Assembly: GCA_021778575.1 (NCBI GenBank) | Contig: JAJYCH010000116.1 | Location: 1-9,468 of the forward strand | Length of the DNA stretch: 9,468 nucleotides | Source of the DNA: Planctomycetota bacterium | Lineage (GTDB): Bacteria; Planctomycetota; Planctomycetia; Isosphaerales; Isosphaeraceae | Reading direction: 5' to 3' | Shown: piece by piece, positions 5,588 through 9,468 of the stretch | Numbering within the stretch: the first letter of the stretch is position 1 | Layout of the letters: every line of letters starts with the position of its first letter | Made by a program: the position numbers and the translations under genes | Notes under the pieces: generated by a model | The model's database searches: none | What the model was told of the DNA's origin: nothing | The model's input: only the letters and a program-made list of their open reading frames with translations

Positions 5588-6298
5588 ATGGGGTTGGACA
5601 TCGCGCTCGGGATCATGGTGTTGCTGGGGGCCATTCGCGGCTGGTTTCGCGGGTTTGTCACCCAGGCGATCAAGCTCGGCGGACTTGTGGGTTGCGTCTA
5701 CGCGGCTGACCCCATCCGCGATTACGCACGGCCTTACGTCCTGCCTTACCTGACCAACATTCCCCAGAATCTGCTCGACCGGATGCTCTGGTGGTCGGCG
5801 GCGGTGCTGGGTTACATCGTGATGGTCGGCGCGGCCTCGGTGGCCGTGAAGCTCTATCGCAAACGACCTTACGGCGAGCCTGAGCCGAACCGGGCCGACC
5901 AGTTCGCCGGACTTTTGCTCGCTGGTGGCAAGTCGGCGATCGTCGCCGCGTTCCTCGTCGCCTCGATCGACAAGTACGCGTTGACCTGGATCAAGCAGAC
6001 GAACTGGGCCACCGACATGACCAACGCCTCGACCGTCCTGAGCTGGAACGAGCAGTATCACCCGTCCGAGAAGATCTGGACGGCGGCCCCGGTCCAGCAC
6101 TTCGTCGCCCAGGTCCGTCAGATGGGGATCGCCGACCCGAGTGTCCCCGAAGGTCGGCCTTCGCTGGAAATCGGCACGCTCCCGGTCGAAGCGAACGCCA
6201 CCCGGCCGCCCCGGCTCGACCTTCCCACTCTCGACCCCAGGGCGGCCGACTTTACCGAGAAGTTCGACGAAGAACTCCGTAAGCTCAACCGCCCTTGA
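5588..6298 (+). CDS. CvpA-family inner-membrane protein
   Basis: A 236-residue membrane protein of the CvpA (colicin V production) family, whose members are linked to membrane or envelope homeostasis without a settled biochemical role. The N-terminus has the family pattern: Asp4 in the first membrane segment, then IRGWFRGF (Arg17-Gly18 and Arg21-Gly22). Hydrophobic segments lie at about 3-16, 23-41, 68-88 and 105-122, the last beginning after RADQFAG. The remaining 110 or so residues are polar and proline-rich and form a soluble tail ending in FDEELRKLNRP, longer than in compact CvpA proteins. The start is supported by GGAGGGGG about nine bases before the ATG. The next gene begins 84 bases after the stop on the same strand, so they are probably co-transcribed. 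Confidence 0.85.
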   Translation: MGLDIALGIMVLLGAIRGWFRGFVTQAIKLGGLVGCVYAADPIRDYARPYVLPYLTNIPQNLLDRMLWWSAAVLGYIVMVGAASVAVKLYRKRPYGEPEPNRADQFAGLLLAGGKSAIVAAFLVASIDKYALTWIKQTNWATDMTNASTVLSWNEQYHPSEKIWTAAPVQHFVAQVRQMGIADPSVPEGRPSLEIGTLPVEANATRPPRLDLPTLDPRAADFTEKFDEELRKLNRP

Positions 6299-6350
6299 TC
6301 GATCGGCGCGAATCGCGGTTGACCGATCGCACGGCTCTCGTCAGACTCCG

Positions 6351-6377
6351 CCCGGCCTGATTTCGAGGCCGGGAGGA
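6351..6377 (+). promoter_or_regulatory. Hairpin overlapping the Shine-Dalgarno of the GT-C-like gene
   Basis: CCCGGCCT (6351-6358) and AGGCCGGG (6366-6373) form a perfect 8-bp stem with a 7-base loop. The right arm takes in GGG of the Shine-Dalgarno GGGAGGA (6371-6377), which sits six bases before the ATG at 6383. When folded, ribosome access would be reduced. No U-run follows, so it is not an intrinsic terminator. Confidence 0.5.
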
Positions 6378-6382
6378 TCACA

Positions 6383-8353
6383 ATGGCGACCGCATCCCGC
6401 GAACCCACAACCAGGCCCCGACGGGACCCCGTCGTTCGTCCGGATCAGACCACCCCCACCGCCCCAAGCTTTCCGCTCAGGGCGGGGTTTTTCGTGGTTG
6501 TCGGCCTCTATCTGACCCTCCGAGGCTATCATTCGTTCGATGGCGACCAGGCCTATCGTCTGCCGCTCCTGATCCATCAGCTCGACCCGGCGACCTTCGC
6601 CACCGACTCCTTCGTCCGGGCGTTCGACCAGTTCAACCCTCACCGGGGTTACCTGGCGTTGCTCAATCTGGCCAGCCGACCGTTCGGGATCGCCTCGGCG
6701 CTCCTGGGTCTTTTCGCGATCACCCTGGCGCTGACGATTCGAGGGATCGACCGGCTCACTCGCTCGGTCTGGCCGGAGCAGGGCGGTCAGGTCGGGCTGG
6801 CGGCGGTGATTCTGGTCCTGCTGGCCAAGGCGGGGAATATCGGCACGAACCACCTGTTCGAGTCGACGCTTCTCGACCGCCTGATCGGCTTTGCGCTGGG
6901 ATGGCTGGCAATCGCCTGGGCGGTGGACAGCTCGCCGCGAGGCTGGGCCAAGGGCGCGGTCGCCCTGGGGCTGGCCACGCTGGTTCACCCCTCGGTCGGG
7001 CTCCAGCTTGCCCTGACACTGGCGACGGCGTGGGTCGCCTGGTCGTTGGCGTCGCTCAAAACGGGCGTGAGCCCACCGGCGATGATCCGGGCGGTTCTGG
7101 CTCTTGCCGTCGCCCTTGTTCCGGGCGTCTGGCTGATGCTGGGACAGAGTGGCCAGCTCCTGAAAGGGTTACCGGTCGAGGAGTTCCGGCTCCTCGCGGT
7201 TCAGATCCAGGGGCCGCAGCACATGCTCCCCTCGACCTGGCGAACTCCGCAGTGGCTGGCCTGGGCTTGCTACCCGATCCTGGCGATTCTGGCACTCGGT
7301 TCCGCCAGTCGTCCCTGGCCGGTGGCTCGGGTCCGGCTGGCCTGGCTGATCGGCGTGAACCTGGCCAGCCTGGCGCTGGCGGAACTGGCGGTCGAGGTGG
7401 TCGGCGACCTCCGGGTCACGATCTTTCAGCCGTTCCGGATGGCGACTCTCGCCCGAGGGCTCGCGCTGGTGGCCGTCGCCGGCCGGGTGGTCACGCTCTG
7501 GGGGCGTCGCGACCTGACCAGCCGGGGGCGAGCCGTTCTGATCGGCGTCGGGCTCGGTGGCGACTGGATGCTCGTCGTGGCGACGGTGGTCGACCTGACC
7601 CTGGCGATGGCCGATCACGCCGGCTGGTCGGCCCGAGCCGTTCGCCGGCTCGGCCTGACGGTTCTTGGCCTGGGACTGGTTTTTCTGGCGCGTCGCGACA
7701 CCGAATCGGGGCATCTGGGGCTGATTGCCGGGCTGGTTGGCCTGGCCTTGTTTCAGGTTCTCAACGGTCGTCGCGCCATTGCCTGGCCAGCCCGTCGGGT
7801 GGCCCTGGTGGTCGGACTGAGCTGGGCGGTTCCGGCCGCCTCGCTGGTTGTCGGAATGGTGATGCGCGATCCGGGAGCCCGAGGCTGGTCGTCGGCGCTG
7901 GTCGAGCGTTGCCGGTTTGCCGAGGTTCCGGTCGATGACCTGGAACGCCTGGCCGTCTGGGCTCGCGAGAACACTCCCACCTCAAGCCGGTTCATTGGTC
8001 CGCCCGGCCCCAAGACGTTTCGCCTCTGGTCGCGCCGGGCCCTGGCCTTCAATCGGGCCGGCAGCCCCTATCACGCCGAAGGGCTGGCCGACTGGTCGAG
8101 CCGGTTTCGCGACCACGTTGGATTCACGGGCGAGTCGGCCGAATTCGCCCGGGCGTACCTTGCCGACCGGCACGGGCTCGAAGCCGGTTACGGCCGGATG
8201 ACCGATCGTGAACTCGCCCGACTCGCCCGTTCGCAAGGGGCGGACCACGTTCTGACCGCAGCCCATCGGCCGGTTCCCGACCTGGATAGCCCGCTGATCC
8301 GGCTCCGGGTCGAAGGGCGCTATGCCGTGTCTCGGGTCAAGCCGGACCGGTAA
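6383..8353 (+). CDS. Polytopic membrane protein, GT-C-like, with soluble C-terminal domain
   Basis: A 656-residue protein with a short polar N-terminus, some ten or more hydrophobic segments from about residue 31 to 500, and a soluble C-terminal part of about 150 residues. This layout, with an acidic DGD triplet (Asp53-Gly54-Asp55, FDGDQAYRLPLL) in the loop after the first membrane segment, resembles GT-C glycosyltransferases that use lipid-linked sugars, where an acidic residue in that loop is catalytic. The segment LATLVHPSVGLQ and the C-terminal WARENTP (526-532) plus FIGPPGPKTFRLWSRRALAFN recall uncharacterised membrane proteins carrying a DUF6798-type domain. The soluble part should lie outside the cytoplasm. 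The ATG is secure: GGAGG lies six bases before it. It follows the CvpA gene by 84 bases. Enzyme activity, sugar and acceptor are unknown. Confidence 0.8.
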   Translation: MATASREPTTRPRRDPVVRPDQTTPTAPSFPLRAGFFVVVGLYLTLRGYHSFDGDQAYRLPLLIHQLDPATFATDSFVRAFDQFNPHRGYLALLNLASRPFGIASALLGLFAITLALTIRGIDRLTRSVWPEQGGQVGLAAVILVLLAKAGNIGTNHLFESTLLDRLIGFALGWLAIAWAVDSSPRGWAKGAVALGLATLVHPSVGLQLALTLATAWVAWSLASLKTGVSPPAMIRAVLALAVALVPGVWLMLGQSGQLLKGLPVEEFRLLAVQIQGPQHMLPSTWRTPQWLAWACYPILAILALGSASRPWPVARVRLAWLIGVNLASLALAELAVEVVGDLRVTIFQPFRMATLARGLALVAVAGRVVTLWGRRDLTSRGRAVLIGVGLGGDWMLVVATVVDLTLAMADHAGWSARAVRRLGLTVLGLGLVFLARRDTESGHLGLIAGLVGLALFQVLNGRRAIAWPARRVALVVGLSWAVPAASLVVGMVMRDPGARGWSSALVERCRFAEVPVDDLERLAVWARENTPTSSRFIGPPGPKTFRLWSRRALAFNRAGSPYHAEGLADWSSRFRDHVGFTGESAEFARAYLADRHGLEAGYGRMTDRELARLARSQGADHVLTAAHRPVPDLDSPLIRLRVEGRYAVSRVKPDR

Positions 8354-8428
8354 ATCGGGCCGGACAGAAAACCGCGAAAAAAATTCGTCGGACTCCCTTT
8401 TCAATTCGATTTGAACGCCTAGAACAGT

Positions 8429-8467
8429 CTCGTGAGGAGTGATCTGACCACTCTGACGAGCCACGAG
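8429..8467. other. Nested hairpin with two competing outer arms
   Basis: An inner stem GAGTG/CACTC (8437-8441 with 8449-8453) encloses ATCTGAC. The outer arm CTCGT (8429-8433) can pair with either of two ACGAG copies (8456-8460 or 8463-8467). TCTGAC is also repeated (8443-8448 and 8452-8457). It lies 75 bases past the GT-C-like stop. It could be a 3' UTR element or a protein site; there is no U-run. Confidence 0.35.
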
Positions 8468-8557
8468 CAAACGTCCCCTTCAGGCCGTCTGCGCAATCTG
8501 GGCGGAAGGCGTAGACAACTCACCTTGGGGGTGGGAGCCTGGGGGGGCGTGTTTTTA

Positions 8558-8600
8558 GAGAGGGGCCAGACTTGCCGAAAGGCCGGGTCTGGCCCCTTTC
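8558..8600 (+). terminator. Strong hairpin with GAAA tetraloop, probable terminator
   Basis: Arms 8561-8571 and 8587-8597 pair perfectly over 11 bp (AGGGGCCAGAC with GTCTGGCCCCT) and can extend outward by three more pairs. Inside, GCC/GGC closes a GAAA tetraloop (8577-8580). TTTCC follows on the plus strand. It probably ends transcripts from the CvpA/GT-C-like pair about 200 bases after the stop, and shields the citrate synthase leader. Confidence 0.65.
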
Positions 8601-8654
8601 CGCGTTTCCGGGGGGCGACCCTCGCCTGTCCGCTTCTGGTTTACCGTCCGGGTT

Positions 8655-8684
8655 CTGGAAGCTGGTCCGTGGTTCGCTTACACT
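8655..8684 (+). promoter_or_regulatory. Weak promoter candidate for citrate synthase
   Basis: CTGGAA (8655-8660) and TACACT (8679-8684) are 18 bases apart, with three and four consensus matches. Transcription would start near 8691, giving a leader of about 150 bases. That leader holds GACCGG/CCGGTC (8713-8730, then TCATTTT) and ACGGGA/TCCCGT with an AAG triloop (8768-8782). No frame in 8354-8840 looks coding. Confidence 0.25.
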
Positions 8685-8840
8685 GATATTGCGAAAGACG
8701 AAGGGTCGTTCCGACCGGAATCGGCCGGTCTCATTTTGACCCAAGCTCCGATGTCGGTTAGTGTTCAACGGGAAAGTCCCGTCCGGCTTCGCTGGTCGTG
8801 TCCCTTGGTTTTGCTCACCATCGTTGGAGCGGAGTCCGCC

Positions 8841-9468
8841 ATGAGCACTGCGTCGGAAGATGTTTATTACCCCGGCCTGGAAGGAGTGATCGCGAACGAG
8901 ACGGCGATCTCCAACGTCGAGGGGAAGCAAGGTGCGGGCGGGCTGGAGTATCGCGGCTACACGATCGAGGATCTGGCCGAGAAGGTCACCTACCTGGAAG
9001 CGGCCTACCTGCTGCTTCATGGCGATCTGCCCAAGACCGCTGATCTCGACGCCTTCGCCGGTCGGATCAAGGCGACCGAGAGTTTGCCGGCGCCTCTGGT
9101 CTCGCTGCTGCGCCAGATCCCCTCGGGCAACCACCCGATGGATGTCCTCCGGACGTCGGTCAGTGTCCTGGCCCATTTCGACCCCGAGGTCGACGCCTCG
9201 CCCACCGATCATGCCGCCAACGTCCGGAAGGCCGAGCGGATGCTCGCCCAGATGCCGACGGCCGTCGCCGCTCGCGAGCGGATCAGCAAGGGACTCGAAC
9301 CGATCCCCCCACGGGCGGATCTCGACTTCCCCGCCAACTTCCTCTACATGGTCCATGGCGAGGTCCCGTCCGAGGCGATGCGGAAGGCGTTCGACCTCTC
9401 TCTGGTCCTTTATGCCGAGCACGAGCTGAACGCCTCGACCTTCTCGGGACGGGGGACCGTTTCGACCC
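8841..9468 (+). CDS. gltA: Citrate synthase, C-terminus cut by window edge
   Basis: Condenses acetyl-CoA with oxaloacetate to citrate, the entry step of the TCA cycle, in the cytosol. About 209 residues are visible, a little over half of the short bacterial form (roughly 370-390). Recognisable stretches are LEGVIANETAIS, LEYRGYTIEDLAE (residues 32-44), AAYLLLHGDLP, MDVLRTSVSVL, ANFLYMVHGEVPSE and LYAEHELNASTF. His194 in AEHELN matches the catalytic His264 of E. coli citrate synthase; the remaining catalytic His and Asp lie beyond the edge. The compact N-terminus places it with the short forms that include 2-methylcitrate synthases, so strict substrate preference cannot be fixed. The ATG has GGAG at 8831-8834, six bases upstream. 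No other TCA or methylcitrate gene is visible. Confidence 0.93.
   Translation, partial: MSTASEDVYYPGLEGVIANETAISNVEGKQGAGGLEYRGYTIEDLAEKVTYLEAAYLLLHGDLPKTADLDAFAGRIKATESLPAPLVSLLRQIPSGNHPMDVLRTSVSVLAHFDPEVDASPTDHAANVRKAERMLAQMPTAVAARERISKGLEPIPPRADLDFPANFLYMVHGEVPSEAMRKAFDLSLVLYAEHELNASTFSGRGTVST

Noticed and set aside
6901..7938. 345-codon plus frame inside the GT-C-like gene
   Set aside because: Out-of-frame Gly/Arg/Pro-rich product within a gene with clear membrane segments and a strong ribosome site.
8432..8686. 84-codon plus frame in the gap before citrate synthase
   Set aside because: It runs through the nested hairpin and the terminator hairpin, and has no recognisable protein content.
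8520..9422. 300-codon minus frame opposite citrate synthase
   Set aside because: Antisense shadow of a clearly conserved citrate synthase frame; it also crosses the terminator and leader.

Overview
The window reads as a chromosomal segment of a GC-rich planctomycete, most likely of the Isosphaeraceae type. This is inferred from codon use, from a style of short XRE/S24-like regulator that I associate with that group, from a CvpA protein followed by a large membrane protein, and from the loose, mostly monocistronic gene layout with long leaders. There is no sign of an insertion sequence, phage, CRISPR array, tRNA or rRNA gene. The genome cannot be named more exactly from the sequence alone.

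Layout, left to right. (1) 1-1430, minus: most of an aspartyl-tRNA synthetase (aspS), cut at its C-terminus by the window edge. (2) 1672-2265, plus: an FHA-domain protein with an acidic, disordered tail, followed by a strong hairpin. (3) 2563-3396, plus: an XRE-type helix-turn-helix regulator with a LexA/CI-like C-terminal domain in which both catalytic residues are replaced. An 11-bp tandem repeat and a terminator-like hairpin sit just upstream. (4) 3430-3753, minus and convergent with it: a PII-family signalling protein with an abnormal C-terminus. (5) 3968-4681, plus: a predicted lipoprotein of unknown function, ended by a perfect 20-bp hairpin. (6) 4919-5122, minus: csrA, with candidate CsrA-binding sites over its own ribosome binding site. 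(7) 5588-6298 and 6383-8353, plus: a CvpA-family membrane protein and a polytopic GT-C-like membrane protein, probably one transcript, with a hairpin over the second gene's Shine-Dalgarno. (8) 8841-9468, plus: the N-terminal half of citrate synthase, behind a long structured leader.

The genes do not form one pathway. They are housekeeping genes (aspS, citrate synthase) and regulators (FHA, XRE/S24-like, PII, CsrA) separated by non-coding stretches of about 200 to 500 bases. I do not see a clear new multi-gene system. The best leads are the non-cleavable-looking LexA-fold regulator with its attenuator-like leader, the PII protein lacking its C-loop arginines, the non-discriminating signature in AspRS, and the hairpin/Shine-Dalgarno overlap before the GT-C-like gene.
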